Source: Archilochus colubris (lineage: Eukaryota; Chordata; Aves; Apodiformes; Trochilidae). From it: DNA of 64,000 nt. The stretch is from assembly GCA_023079485.1 (NCBI GenBank), contig CM041084.1:65319709-65383708 (forward strand), written 5' to 3'. Numbering within the stretch: position 1 is the stretch's first letter; every line of letters begins with the position of its first letter. The notes under the pieces were generated by a model. That model worked only from the letters and a program-made list of their open reading frames with translations. It did no database searches and was not told where the DNA came from. Positions 1 through 12,645 of the stretch are shown piece after piece. Both the position numbers and the translations under genes were made by a program.

Positions 1-859
1 TGAAGATCACTGAAGTCTAAACAAAAAGTACCCAAAGCAGAACAATCAGAATCTGCTTTTACAAGAAAAAATGTGCCATAATAACTCTAATGTGTAACAT
101 CCTTACTTTGAATGCCTCAATTTAATGACACCATACAGTAAAGAGCACAGGAGTCAGGGCATCCAGAGATAAAAGGTTCACCTAATATTTCAGTAAGTCA
201 AATCTTAGGCTTTCCAATACTACTCAGGCCTAAAAATATTCTTCTTACTTATCACAAGTTACTTGAATGCCTATCAACCAACCTAAGCAAGCTACACAAG
301 ATGCATTTCAGACTGGGACAAGTCATAGTCTGACAGTGCCAGCTTTCTCTTCTGAGAACTGAGCATCTTGCTAGAAACAAGTATAAACAAGTTTTCCTCA
401 GACAAGCAGCAAGGATGCAGGCAGGATCCATTTGAGGGCATAAATGAAAGATTCTACAGAAGTTACCTTACTGTTCACTGGACACACAGCCAACCCTAAA
501 AAAAAAGCTGCCTTCAGAAAGCCTACTCAACAGTGACAAGCTCCATACAGCTCGAGGCCTGCAGATTCATATGCCAAAATTAACCTAAATTTAAAAAAAT
601 GTCTGCCATGTACATGTGTTCATGACCTCAGATTCAATGCCCAAGAAGTAAAGAAGCAGAGCCAGAAAATTGGAATCTGGATGTATGGGTTTTCACTCTT
701 ACCACATGACAGAAGCTTGACTAAGTAGTGTCAATCTTGACTTGTCTTTTTCCAAAGGGAAATATATTTCCTGATTTTCTTGAAGTGCTCCTCTTGATGA
801 TAATGAGTATGTCCACCTAGATAGAAATGCATTCATTACTAGCAGCTCCACAGCTATAA
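1..859. other. Unique A+T-rich noncoding DNA
   Basis: No open frame of useful length, no recognisable repeat and no RNA gene is visible. The sequence is A+T-rich with very few CpGs, as expected for intergenic or intronic vertebrate DNA. Confidence 0.7.
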
Positions 860-892
860 TTTTTTTTTTTATTTTATTTTTTTATTTTTTTA
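860..892. repeat. T-rich run at the 3' end of a CR1 copy
   Basis: A run of T interrupted by single A residues abuts the 3' end of the minus-strand CR1 copy that follows. Read on the CR1 sense strand it is an AATAAAA-like tail. CR1 elements normally end in short octamer repeats rather than an A-rich tail, so this is either an A-rich target site, a later expansion or a replaced tail. Confidence 0.8.
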
Positions 893-1221
893 TTGGCTGG
901 GTTGGAAGGGACCTCAGAGATCATCAAGTCCAACCCTTGATCCACTACCGTTGCGGTTGCTAGACCATGGCACTGAGTGCCACATCCAGTCTCTTTTTAA
1001 ATATCTCCAGGGATGGAGAATCCACTACTTCCTTGGGCAGCCCATTCCAATGCCTGATCACTCTCTCTGTAAAGAAATTCTTTCTAATATCCAACCTAAA
1101 CTTCCCCTGGCACAACTTAAGACCATGCCCTCTTGTCTTGTTTAAAGTCTTCTGGCAAAAGAGACCAACGCCCACCTGGCTACAACCTCCTTTCAGGGAG
1201 TTGTAGAGAGCGATGAGGTCT
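893..1221 (-). mobile_element. CR1 LINE, 3'-terminal fragment
   Basis: Read on the minus strand this is the 3' end of a CR1 non-LTR retrotransposon. It holds the C-terminal part of ORF2, a stop codon, then the short 3' UTR ending in the characteristic TTGGACTTGATGATCTC and CCCTTCCAACC blocks. It is 5'-truncated, as nearly all CR1 copies are. The coding part has no stop or frameshift over about 85 codons, so this is one of the better preserved copies in the window and probably a fairly recent bird subfamily. The subfamily is not assigned. Confidence 0.95.
960..1215 (-). pseudogene. CR1 ORF2 C-terminal remnant
   Basis: The frame on the minus strand ends at a TAG (960-962). It encodes the tail of the CR1 ORF2 protein, whose full-length form is an endonuclease and reverse transcriptase. 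Recognisable pieces are [20 protein letters not shown] and [12 protein letters not shown], in the order and spacing normal for CR1 C-termini. The endonuclease and reverse-transcriptase domains are absent because the copy is 5'-truncated. No initiator is expected, since the frame simply runs in from the truncated 5' end. It is a dead fragment, not a host gene. Confidence 0.85.
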
Positions 1222-1947
1222 CATAAAATAGTCATCTTCCACCTTCAAAATAAAACAGAGGTGAATGGAAATGAACTTTACAGCCTTAGGTCTTTCATAC
1301 CAGACCAAACTCACCAGCATTCTCAAGTTAGATAGGGCTCCACCACCAAGGCAGTCATCAACTGATTTCCAGCTGAGACTTTCTTCAATACTTTGTTACT
1401 AATTTGCATCTAACTTGAAATAATTAAATGAGCTGGTAAAGTAGCATATGCAGAAGTTGTATCAATATGCTGTCTTTGTTTTGGATGCAAATAATATCAC
1501 CTGCCAGCATTCACTTAAAATCAAAACTGTCTAGATGAAGGCTAGCTGGTTAAATTGATTCTCATATCTACACAGAGAAAATAACTCTATAAATACTCAT
1601 TAAGATACTATTCTCAAACACCACTTAAAAAATGAGAGAGTGCTTTTTGTTGTTGTTATTCTAGCTAATCTAAAAAATCTTGGGATAAACTCGGAAAAGA
1701 AAGATGTTAGGGGATACATAAAAAGAAAGGAGGAGAAAGAGAGAAAGAAAAGTCTGCCATTTTTGGAAATGAGAGTGACTTAATTGAAGAAATAAAGATT
1801 TCATATATAAAGTAAAATACTAATCACCTCAGTTTGCATAAAAGCTCTGCCTACAGAGGCTGAATAAAAAATACTGCTCTAATTTCTGTGTTTCCCTTGC
1901 TCTTTATTTTTATTTATCATTTCTTTGTTCTTCTGAACTCCTGATAG

Positions 1948-1972
1948 GAAAAGGTAAAAAAGAAGAGAAAAG
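1948..1972 (+). other. Candidate 25-nt microexon (splice signals only)
   Basis: A purine-rich 25-nt segment lies between a strong-looking acceptor and donor. Upstream is a long pyrimidine-rich stretch (about 1880-1935) ending in CTGATAG; downstream is AG|GTGAGT, a near-perfect 5' splice site at 1973. Two TGC trinucleotides (about 1875 and 1898) lie upstream, as is common before neuronal microexons. The segment would encode mostly lysine and glutamate and its length is not a multiple of three. No parent gene is visible, so this may be coincidence. Confidence 0.15.
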
Positions 1973-3270
1973 GTGAGTAGTCCAACAGCTAGGAATTGTA
2001 AACTAAAGAATAAAGCTTTTTCCATATTAAAAAGAATACATTCTAATTAAATCCCACAAGCTTACCCATTACCTTGCTCACATTCTCATCTGTAATAAAT
2101 GGTTTTGGCTCTGTTGGTGAAGATGTGCTTTGTGCTGGGATCTCTCAGTAGAAGACCTAAATCTAAAATCTAATATTCAGATTTGCTGCATTTCACCCTG
2201 CATTCTAATATGTCTGCCTGACTGTTACATCTCCCACCTCTATAGGCATAGTGCAAAGTAGATACTGCTAAATTAACAATAAACCAAAGCAGGATAGAAA
2301 AATCAAAGTACAGGTTCATAGTTTTTTGGTGTTCAGGTTTTTGTATTTAATTTAACTACAGACAAATAAAAATACATTGAGATCACTTTGGGCTTTTACA
2401 AATTATTTTGCAGAATACTTTTTTCCTTCTGTTGACCCTCTCTTCTTGATTCCTTGTTTTGCTAATTTATCTCTTGCCTGATGCACTCAGTCTCTGCAGC
2501 AGAGGTATTTCTAGTTCGTCTGGAAATTCCTCAGAAAAATAAGACCCCAAGCCCTGTTTTGTTTTCTAACTTATAAATATTTAGACAAGTACTGTAACGA
2601 AATGTGGACATGAATGAATGTTGAAAATACAGTAGAGGTGTGTAGGTAATGCATGTTCATTGATTGACTGCCACAATCTAAAAACATTCTCATGAAAATA
2701 CAACAAAGACAGTTACCTGACTTGATGCTATCTTTTCTACAGCATCTTCAATTTTAATGAAAGGTCTTCTACTGTGGAGTAAATCCTGGTCAGCAACTGA
2801 AAAATGCTGCTTCAAAGATTATTTATTCTGCTGCTGCTACCCCCAACCATCAATTTTAATCTTGAAGTACAGCTGAGTTTAACAGTGCTACAGGGTTTCT
2901 TTATCCTTGAAGACAATGAAACACCCTGAGCAGAAACAAATAGATGAGCTACACTGCTGCTTTATATCAACCAGCATCTAAGTTCACCATTTCTGGTGTC
3001 TAAGTAGCACTTCCCTGTGCTGTGGGTGCAGCGTAATGGTCCAGAAGCAGATTTTCACCAACACATAGGCAAGCAATTACACTGACATGAGTCAATGGCC
3101 ACAGGTCTGGGAGACAGCAGGGCTGCTCAGATTCTGAGGTTTAATGATAAACCCTTTGCCTCAAATAATTACAAATCTTATATGGCTGACAAGTCCTAAT
3201 TCATGAGATCCTGGTGTGTATAACTGGATAGAAGTATGCACTTGATTACACTAGTGAACTTGCTTTCCAG

Positions 3271-3294
3271 AGGGGGGGAAAAAAAAAAAAAAGT
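3271..3294. repeat. G-run then poly-A
   Basis: Seven Gs are followed by about fifteen As. Simple low-complexity sequence with no sign of a retrotransposed body next to it. Confidence 0.8.
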
Positions 3295-4644
3295 TATAAC
3301 AGGTTTCTTTGTCATCAAAGGGTAAAGAAATGTGACAATCTGGGAACCAGTTTTAGGACCCCATCTGCTAAACCAGAGAGAAATCAAGATTTTACAGTTC
3401 TATAAATATTTTAGTGTATGCCATCATTTATGAACTCTGGCAGCTATCATAAAATCTCTCTGACTTTTGTTACAACTGCATATAAGGCCAGAAAATTGCA
3501 TCTCATGGTAAACCATAAAAACCTAAGTAAAAGCACCATTCCTTTCAGTATATTCTAAAAATATACAACCTCCCTGTCAGTGCATGGCAGGGTAGTTACC
3601 ATCCCAAGATGCCTGTTTCTCTCTCATTTTTTTTTATCTGATCTTACCCTGGTCTTTTCAAACCCTTTTGTATTTCAGTATCCTTTTATGTTCCATAAAT
3701 AACAGCCATCACCATATAACACCTGAAATAGCTTTTACTTTGTCACAACGTACTGTAAGCAAGAGACACTTGGGTGATGCTAATGCGGTGGATACAGGAA
3801 GAATTTATGTTGACCTTTTCTCTAATTGTTCCTGAAATGATTTTCATTCAGTGGTTTCTTCAGAGCCTTGAAAGGGAGCTGGCCTCAGAGCAGATTCTGA
3901 TGTTTTAATCACCAGTAGAAAAACATCTGTAAAACAATACTAGTAGAGAAAAAAGTTATCCTGAGATTAATAATGCTCTATTTAATCTTAAACTCATAGT
4001 CCTGCTCTGTTTTAAAAAGTTTCTCTCTAAAAGGCACAGAGACCATGTATCATGAAGTTTATGATTGTAGAGAATTTTCTGGCTTTCCAGGCAGGATCTG
4101 CACAGCTTGAATTATAAGTCAGTTTAGGCTGAAATGACCTGCCAGCCTGACTAATAGGAATTTATAGTTTATGTCAGCAAAGTTTCTTGGAAGATTCTTG
4201 AGGATAGTGAGCAGAGAAGAATAGAGACAATCACACTATTAAAAATAAACGTAGAAGTCAATAGGTTACCAAAAGCCCTTAAATTCAGCTAAGAAATTTA
4301 ATAAATTTAAGGATAAATTTTGGAACATGTCTACACAGCACAAGATGTTAAATCCCTGTCATCTCATTTGCACAGGTAAAATAGAAAGCTAAACACTGAG
4401 GGCACTGTATACACAACTTATATGAAGAATAAATGCACAAATCAGGTTTCTGGTGTACTGGTTACATGTCTGAGATGGGCATGCACCTTTGCAAAGGCAA
4501 TTGGCTAAAACAACGGACATGTTGCATTACCTTTTTTATCCAATTTAAGTCTTCTTTAGGTCCTACTATTACTATGTCTTAGGACCCCCTTTTTTTTAAT
4601 CAAATGTACAGTTTGGTCTTTCATCAAAAATACAGATTCTCTGG

Positions 4645-4691
4645 TATATATATCTACATCTATGTATGTGTATGTATATATATATACACAT
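4645..4691. repeat. TA/TG-rich microsatellite
   Basis: Imperfect alternating TA with TATG and CTA units. A vertebrate simple repeat, too degenerate to give a clean copy number. Confidence 0.75.
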
Positions 4692-7600
4692 TATGCACTA
4701 TGTAAATCAATATACATGAGGTTTCTACAGACTGTAAAAGAATATATTTTTTTCTATTTATCTTTCTTTTCTAGTGCATGCAAAATTCTGCTAATTAATT
4801 TGTTGTGTCCTGTTTTTAAAATATTTAATGTTTTATCAATACCTGGAAAAATTAATAAGGAAATTTATAATTGAGATAACAACTCCATCGACCTCTTCTT
4901 AGTTACCAGAAAGGTTAATTTAGTAACCAGTGTCTGAATAAATTTAAGAGAGATTTCAGTAATTTTTGAAAGGTCATACTCCATTCAATAGCAGTTGTGC
5001 TTCTTAAGAATTATTCTTCCACGATGAACACACTGATTCCTATATACAGTTCTCTCACTTAGGACAGCTTTAAAGCACTTGTGAGTCTGAATAAAAATGA
5101 TCTTCTATGGATTGCAGGAATGTTTTTCTGTTTGCATTACCTCTTCTCCTCTAGTCTTAGCTCCATTAGCTTATCTAGGTGATGGAGGCCAAGAAAATAC
5201 ATCCCACTCAGAGGAGTCTCCATCACCATATTCCCTTTCATACAGAAGTGCAGTTCGGGTTATTTATTTCAGCCTTTAGATGATCTAAAACAATATGAAA
5301 GAATGATTTGGGTCTTGTTTTGGACAATGAATGCAATGTTTCTTCCAAATATTCATTGATTTCATATTAAGCAGGATTTTTCCTCAAAATCCCTGTGTTG
5401 GTCCAAACCTTAAAAAGATGCAGTTTACATAATTCTGAAGCCACCAGGTAATTATGTCATCAGGAATATAATTTATTTATTTTACTGTCTATGATATTTC
5501 ATGGCCTGAGAAGCAAGCCAAATTTTTTCCACAATAAAATAGTTAGACAATAAACATAGTCCACGTGGGATGTGTAACTGAAGAGTTACTATATTATGGT
5601 CTTCCAGATGCTACGTCTTCAGACAAGCATATTATCTGTCTTTCTTTTGTAGCTTCCACATTTCCACTCCCCTCAAACATTGCTTTATTATAAACTGGCT
5701 TTTCTACAAGTTTAACAGAACTCTTTTTCCCTATGTCACATCCTAAGAATAAAAATGCTATGACCTAATCCACCTTCCATTTACACCATTTTGATCACAA
5801 AGTACAATTTCATTGATGGCAACAGTGTTTAATTTATGACAGGAGGACAACAAAACCCAGAGTCTCAATCTTTTAAAAAACAAGCCTTGAGCCCAACTTT
5901 ATAAAGTGACTGGTAGCTTTTCCATGGATACCAGTGATCTCTGCATCAGGGTCCTAACAAAAACTCTGATGGCTTTAACACCAGCAGCAGATGAATTCAG
6001 GAGAGGCGACACACCATTAAGAAACAACATGCTCACAAGGATTTTCTGCTGGATTTTCTCCCTTAAAATTCATTGAGTGAAATCCTACCTCCAGAATATG
6101 GAGACAGAACAACTCTGACACCCAGGAGGGAAACATGGGAACTGCTGGGCTGCACTCTTTTTGCAGCCTATTTTTTTAAAATAAGACAAAACTCTGATCT
6201 ATTGAAGGAGAAAGAGGTAAATTTTAAATTAAGGGCTAAGAGTAATGACCAAAGGGTAAAGAGGTAAATACTTTACCTGTAAATCAGGAAGCTGTAATTT
6301 ATTCCATCCAATGGGATTGTAGTGTGTGCTCTCCCTTTAGCAAATTGCCCTGGATTACATCCCTTTTCAGGGCAAATCGTTACAAAGTGCATGAGCGAAA
6401 CTGATAAAAAATCCTAAAGGTAAATATCTTTATATATATGCTGTTAAAGATATTTCTTTAAATGGAAATTTTTCTTAAAAATCAATCTTTCTGTTGCCTA
6501 TTGCTCCAACCTCTAAAGTTAATATCCCTTTACTCCTGCTTCTACATTTTCTAATTCAAGCAGGCATGTGTTCTCTGTGTCCTGTTGTCACTGTTAGACC
6601 ACAAGTCCCTCCCCGTTACATTCTAAGCAGAAAGCTTTTGCAGTGTGCTCTGATTGCTCTTGACTTGTGAGGAAGATGGAAAGGTCTCTCTGTTCCCTGT
6701 ACATGGGATTTCTGAGGAGACAGCAGGACAAGTCATTCAGGCTTGACCTCATAACACCTTTCCTTGTCCTTTCCAGCTTTCTGCTTCAACTCCGGTGAGA
6801 GCTGTGAGAAGCATCAGCTGTCCCTTTCAGGTTGCAAAAAAGTAGATACTCCTGTACTACCCTCTAAGAGGTGACATCAACCTTTGCCTATGAGAAAGCC
6901 ACTGTAGTTGGCAGCCAACAAACAAATACACTGAAAGCACAAACAAATTGTCAAGTGTACATAAATTTGGGGGGAGGCAGGGTAGCAAGTACCAGCTTGA
7001 AAATGAGTGAAATGGGGCTTGTAGTTTCCCAGACTGCACATATATTACTTGGATTCTGCAGTGTTTTAAGGGGAAAAAGTGAACAGTTTAATGCTCTGGG
7101 CTTCTCATTTTTTTGGCTTAATTGGTTTAAAGGGTTTTCAGTTTTGTTTACTTAATGATATAGATTAGTCTGTTATCTCTACAAACCTTTTGAAAAAAAG
7201 TTTCATCAGAGCATCTTTGAATGTTTGTCAGTCCTATTTTAACAGCATTCCCACCCCCAAGTCTTGTCCTTGCTGCAATATCACCTCTCTAAGAAACACA
7301 TGGAAACGTCCTGGAAGAACATAAGAAGGAGCAGGACGTGTATAACCTTAGAGCTATCACTGAGGCCTGAGAATGCCTCGGCCAGGGCATGGCAGCCTCA
7401 GGATGGAAAGCAAGCACTAACCTCAGGCACAAACTGTGTGTTGTATGGTGCAAGCCCAAGCCCTCACTAGGTACAAATAGGTCAGTGCTCAATTGACAGC
7501 ACATCGAGGTACTATCTTTGATTTTCATCCCTTTTTCTTGATAGTACTCCTATATGTTTCATTCTAGTCCATGATTAACTGTATTGACAGAGCCCACTCA

Positions 7601-8174
7601 ATCAATTCTTTAAAATTAAACAGGTATTTCAGGGCTTTCCTCAGGTTCATCTTTGCATTTCACCAGAGAGTGGACTGGTCTGTTATGTTGAAAATGTCAC
7701 CAAATTAATAGGTCTGCTGCCAGTCCAGGGACAGTTATCTCACAAAGGTTATATTGAGTCTTCAGGTTCCCAAGAAAGTAAGTACATGCACACTTACCAC
7801 ACCACAGCCTCCCTTCCCTGTACAACCAGGCTGAGGTGTGAATGATAGAGAACAGAAGGCTGATAAGAAGCTGATTCCCAACCAGGAAGCACAGCTGGGC
7901 AGAATGGCACCAAAGCCAGGTGTGTTGTCCCTCATGAGTGAACAATTCTGCTTAATCAAAGGGCTCTGATGAGTCATGATCCCTGAGAGCACAGCTCCTG
8001 GCACCAGGAATCAGTAGGCAAATCCCACATCAAATGTCACAGCGTGCAAGCGTGCACCACTTCCTGCAGTGCAGTTTTGCAGACATTCATAAATGAAAGA
8101 TAAAATTAATCTAGTTGCTTCCTTGCCCCACTGTGGGACTTGAAGATCTGAATATTCCTGAGAGGGAAAATGGT

Positions 8175-8260
8175 TTGCAGTAAAGGCAATGGATTGAGGG
8201 TTAGGACACCTGGGTCCTCTGTGCAGCTGCAATGTGGGGTACCTGAGAAACATTTGGCAA
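8175..8260 (+). mobile_element. tRNA-derived (MIR-like) SINE fragment
   Basis: The block at 8187-8219 matches, in order and spacing, the 5' tRNA-related part of amniote MIR-type SINEs as I remember them (TTAGGACACCTGGGTCCT corresponds to the segment holding the Pol III B box). The B box itself has decayed. The downstream core is weak, so the 3' limit is approximate. An old inactive copy. Confidence 0.45.
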
Positions 8261-10293
8261 GCAGATCAGCACAGGTCCTTACAGCACTGCTGTCCCCCAA
8301 GCACCTCTCTAGCTTGGGGACATCACCCAACAGTGTCAAGATATCTTACATCCATGGTTAATTATCCCTGCTTTGGTCAGCGTATTTAGCCCATACCAGG
8401 CACAGTTAATTAACTTAAGCTTCTGTCTATGCCTTCCCCAAGTCCATGCAGATCATCAGTTGGGGAAACTTATTTGGCAACTGATACCTTGATGTGTTCA
8501 TGTGTTTACAGCATGCTGATGGTGCACAGCCATAGGAGTGGTCAAGCTTATAAGGTGACATCTCTAAAGGTGGTTAGAAATACTTCACACAGGAATAAGT
8601 AAAAAGATGGAAGTTTCACCAGCTAGAAAGATATTTTATCTAACATAACTGTACACTTGTGAAAAAAAGTAGATGCAACACCAAGGTATCTCTAAAAATG
8701 GCAAGCATCATTTAAAAAGATGGAAATCAAATCCAGAGGTTTTTCATTCACATCAGAGACAAAAGTGGGAGAAGCCTCCTGAAAGGACAGACTGTTCAGT
8801 CCCTTCGGCTCCCACAGCAGCATGCATGAAGCAGGCAGGAGTATTTAGCACCTGATTATGAAGAAGAAGGTATTGGTACCCCCAGTGTCTGAACTAGAGG
8901 TAAACAGAGTCTGTTACAGTGTCTAACAACAGGCCTAACATATGTCTTGTTGTAGATGTTAATAACATGGTGTCTGGGTACAGTACAGTGTTCCCAGGCC
9001 AGACACTTCTTTTGAGGCATCTAATTTATGAGGTTTCATCAGAGAATGATATGTGACTTCATTGTATTTTCCTATTTTTTTAGGGTGACCACCCCTCATT
9101 GCCATTGTGCTTAATGGTCATTTGCTGGAACAGATGCTTATATTGAAATATCACAAAGACATGCATCTCTGTAAGATGTATTTCAAACTCACAGGCTTTA
9201 AAGACATTTGGCCTATCCAGACCTGCTTAACTAAAATGCCTCTTTTCAGTTATAATCTCCAAGATGATTTATTTTTTACAAGCTCACTGAAATTCCCTAG
9301 TTTTGCTCTGGAAGAGTTTATATCAATTGGTAGTTTATTTCTGTACTTTTAGGGACTGATCCCCATTATCTTTAGCTTCCTGTACAGAAAAGGTAGCCCC
9401 TAGAAGTCCATTTTGCTCCATGTTTTTCAGAATCCAGTTAGTTGAGGGCAAAAATCAGTATTAAGATCCCAGATGTTTTGATGGACATGAAGAGCAATCT
9501 CATGATTGCTGTAACAAGCTCTGTCTTATGAAAAGACTGAGAATACAAAACTCAAACCAAAAGAGTTTTCCCCTTTTTGTTGCTAAGCTGAACTTTTTAA
9601 AAATAGATTTAACTTTTAGCAAGTTCTGATGATACCATTTCTTTTAAATTAAGTATTCAGCAAAATATCACAGTAAGAACATAAACATTACAGCCAGTGT
9701 AACTAAATCATTCAACCAGGACAAAGAAAATGTACTACTCATATTTAAAGTAGAGAAAATTAATATGGTATGTCATTCCATTAATTACAGCTGTTCACAT
9801 TTCCTTATAAAGTCATCAAGAATGTCAGCAATCCACATTGTATCATTTCAAAGTATAGATCTAAAAGGAAAAATCTTACCCTGAAGTTCAGGAAGACCTT
9901 CTAATAAAGCAATTAGACCTGATGAAAATCAAAGATACATTGCCCTTTATAGAGTTACTCAAAATGATCTTCCTGAAATCGACAGAAATTTCTATAGATT
10001 ACTATCCTTAAAGTCAAGCAGAGTTTTCCAAGCCTGACCCCTATTGACTGAAAAGAATGGGAGCCTTCTCTCTGCTCTTTGTGATTAGTGGATCAAATCC
10101 TCACTTTATCAGTTCTCCAAACCAGCCTAAGAATCCAGCTATGGCATACATAGAACAAATTAAATTATAGCTAGCTGCTTGATACTGGGATTATATGGTT
10201 TCATTAATACATACTGCCAGTCCTAAAATTCTGGGGAGTGTGTAAGCAAAAAATAGCTTGAAAAAAAGTTCAAAGAAAATATTTAAAGCCCAT

Positions 10294-10380
10294 GAAAAAA
10301 AAAAAAAAAGAAGAAAAAAAGTTATCCACTGTATAAAATTACAAAGGCCTTGAAGGAATTAAAAAAGAAAAAAAAAGGAA
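10294..10380. repeat. Two A-rich tracts
   Basis: Poly-A with scattered G at 10294-10320 and again at 10359-10380, separated by about 40 bases of ordinary sequence. No retrotransposon body ending in either tract is recognisable. Confidence 0.8.
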
Positions 10381-11749
10381 TATTTGACATGTCATATTAA
10401 ACTGTCACATTTGGAAGGTACAAAAATACAGCAATGAATCTTTACTCAGCAACAACTGGAAAAGACAAGCACAGGCTCATAAAGACTCCTGGCAGGAAGA
10501 AATCCCTGTATGCACATGATAATGAAGCAGGACCAGGCTGAAACAGGGCAGTTGGGTTCCTTAGTGGTTTTTAAATCCCTTCCATGCACTCCCCACTTCT
10601 CTCTCACCCATGGAGCTGTTTTGGTTTTTTCTTAAATATCTGAGCAGAGTTGATCTCTAGCCAAGGCCTCGTCCTGCACAGCTAGGATAGCCCCAGCATG
10701 TGCTCTCAACGCTCCAGCAACTTGTAGCCACATCGTCCTTCCACATCAGCTGTTAGTTCACATCTGAGTCTTGGTTCATTTTGTTTTGGTTCTTGCTCCA
10801 GAAGAAGTAGTGTGCTGTGCCATGTAAGAGCTTCCAGGTGAGAAGGTCCATATTTCAGTGCTCTGGCTCCCTTTCATTTCAGTGCATCAGTGGTCTATTT
10901 GTTTCCTGTTCACACTGTTGATATCTCTGAACTCTCATCATACTCTATTGTTGAGTTCTTATTATCATTATTATTGGGTTTGCTCAACCTATTATGTTTT
11001 CCAAATTGTATTTACAGATTATCTATTCCGTCTTCCAGATTTTTTATAAAAGATGCTATAGAAAACTAGGCCATATGCCTATTCCTACAAGCAGTTTCAA
11101 ATCTCCCACCTCTGACACCTGCTGTCATTCACCCCAGCTTTCCCTTTAGAAACACTTAACCATTTTCAGCCAATGTAACAGTGTCCCCATCCCTGCCAGT
11201 TGGCATTATTTCCCAAAGGTGATTTTGTGAAATTCCTGACCTAAGGTTTCTTAACATCTAGAAATGGCACTTCAGTCCTCTTCCCTTCCTCTGTCTTGGC
11301 ATTCATCTGAGAACAGCCACAGCACACCAGTTGCTTTGGCTCAGTTTGGAATAGCTACTTGATGCTTCTATAGAGCCCTTCTTTGCTATTGCTTTTCAGA
11401 ATTTCTGTTAATAATACCTCCATCATTCTACTAGAGAGGCAGAATACATTTACTAGACACTAAGTGGGTTTCTCTATTTCCCTGCTCACTTTGCCTGCCC
11501 TTTACACTGTGTGCTCAACCTACCCTGTTTTATTCCAGTGGCCAGTGGTTTAGCTTTCAAAAGTACTTCTCAGTTATCATGTTCACAAATTTCCTGAAGG
11601 TATTAGAAATCACATCACTCCGTTCTGCTGATTTGTGCTTTTCATTTTCTCAGGTATTTACTTACCTCCATTTATCAACAACCATACCAGCTATGATCTT
11701 CATTGCTTCTTCATTGCCCATACACTTTTATTTCCCTTTAAATGATAAA

Positions 11750-11790
11750 TTAAAAAAAAAAAAGAAAAAAGAATAAAGAAAAAAAAAAGA
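11750..11790. repeat. A-rich tract (AAAAAAG-type)
   Basis: About 40 bases of A with G and one T interruption. Low-complexity sequence. Confidence 0.8.
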
Positions 11791-12340
11791 AGCAGCTTAG
11801 TGGTTCAGTCATATTAAAATCATAATTGATTTTGCCTCACTCCTCGTTTATTAATGGACTTACACTACCTTCTCGCTAATAAACCTCCCAGTAATGAGTT
11901 TAGTCCACAGAGGATACATTTCCACCTCAACAAACCACCAAGCAATTTAGGACAGTTGGTAGACTCTGCTTAAGGGAGTCCGAAAACTGGAATAGAAATT
12001 TATGCAGGCCATAATTAAAGTACTTTTAGAGAGCTGTGTGGGGAGTTTATTGACATTCTTCATAGGTGCCCATCTATGGTCAGTGTAATTAATACCTGAT
12101 TCACAATTCAGTAAGAAATAGTCTTCACTGACAATCTTTGATAAAGAAGAAGCTTCACATACTTATGCAGTGGTCAAAGTGGTCATTTTATTCCTCTGAA
12201 CAGGAAAGGTTTCTGAATAATTGTAGTAATGGCTGCTCCAGATGTGTGAATAGCCCAGCACATCCAGAAAAATCAGTGAAATGTAGCTGGAACTTTCTAG
12301 TGGAATTAGTTAAGTGAAAGCACAGTTAAATACTTGAGGG

Positions 12341-12645
12341 ACAGAAGGCTGGGGAGCGACTTTTTACAAGGACATGTAGCTATAGGAGGAGGGGTAATGG
12401 TTTGAAACTGAAAGAGAGCAGGTTTAAATCAAATATTGGGAAAAAATTCTTTAGTTTTGATGAGGATGGTGAGACTCTGACAGAGTTTGCCCAGGGAAGC
12501 TGTAGCTGCCCACTCCCTGGAAGTGTTGAAGACCAGGTTGGATGGGCATTTGAGTAACTTGGTCTAGTGCCCCATGCCCACAGCAGAGGGGTTGGAACTA
12601 GATGATCTTTAAGGTCCTTTCCAACCCAAACCATTCTCTGATTCT
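12341..12645 (+). mobile_element. CR1 LINE, 3'-terminal fragment
   Basis: Plus-strand CR1 fragment running from the GGGGTAATGG...AAACTGAAAGAG block, through the region that encoded the ORF2 C-terminus, to the 3' UTR (GATGATCTTTAAGGTCC, CCAACCCAAACC). It ends at about 12633-12645 in a short decayed copy of the octamer tail (ATTCTCTGATTCT). No intact frame remains in the coding part. Subfamily features differ from the copy at 893-1221. Confidence 0.95.

Larger units (their letters stand above)
1222..8174. other. Unique A+T-rich noncoding DNA, ~7 kb
   Basis: No gene or confident transposon is recognised in this long block. Small features inside are a candidate microexon (1948-1972), a purine run near 3271-3294 and a TA/TG-rich microsatellite near 4645-4691. 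All open frames here are short (under 100 codons) and without recognisable motifs. Confidence 0.65.
8261..12340. other. Unique A+T-rich noncoding DNA, ~4 kb
   Basis: Nothing gene-like is recognised. It contains A-rich simple tracts at about 10294-10320, 10359-10380 and 11750-11790. The open frames are short and lack recognisable domains. Confidence 0.65.
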
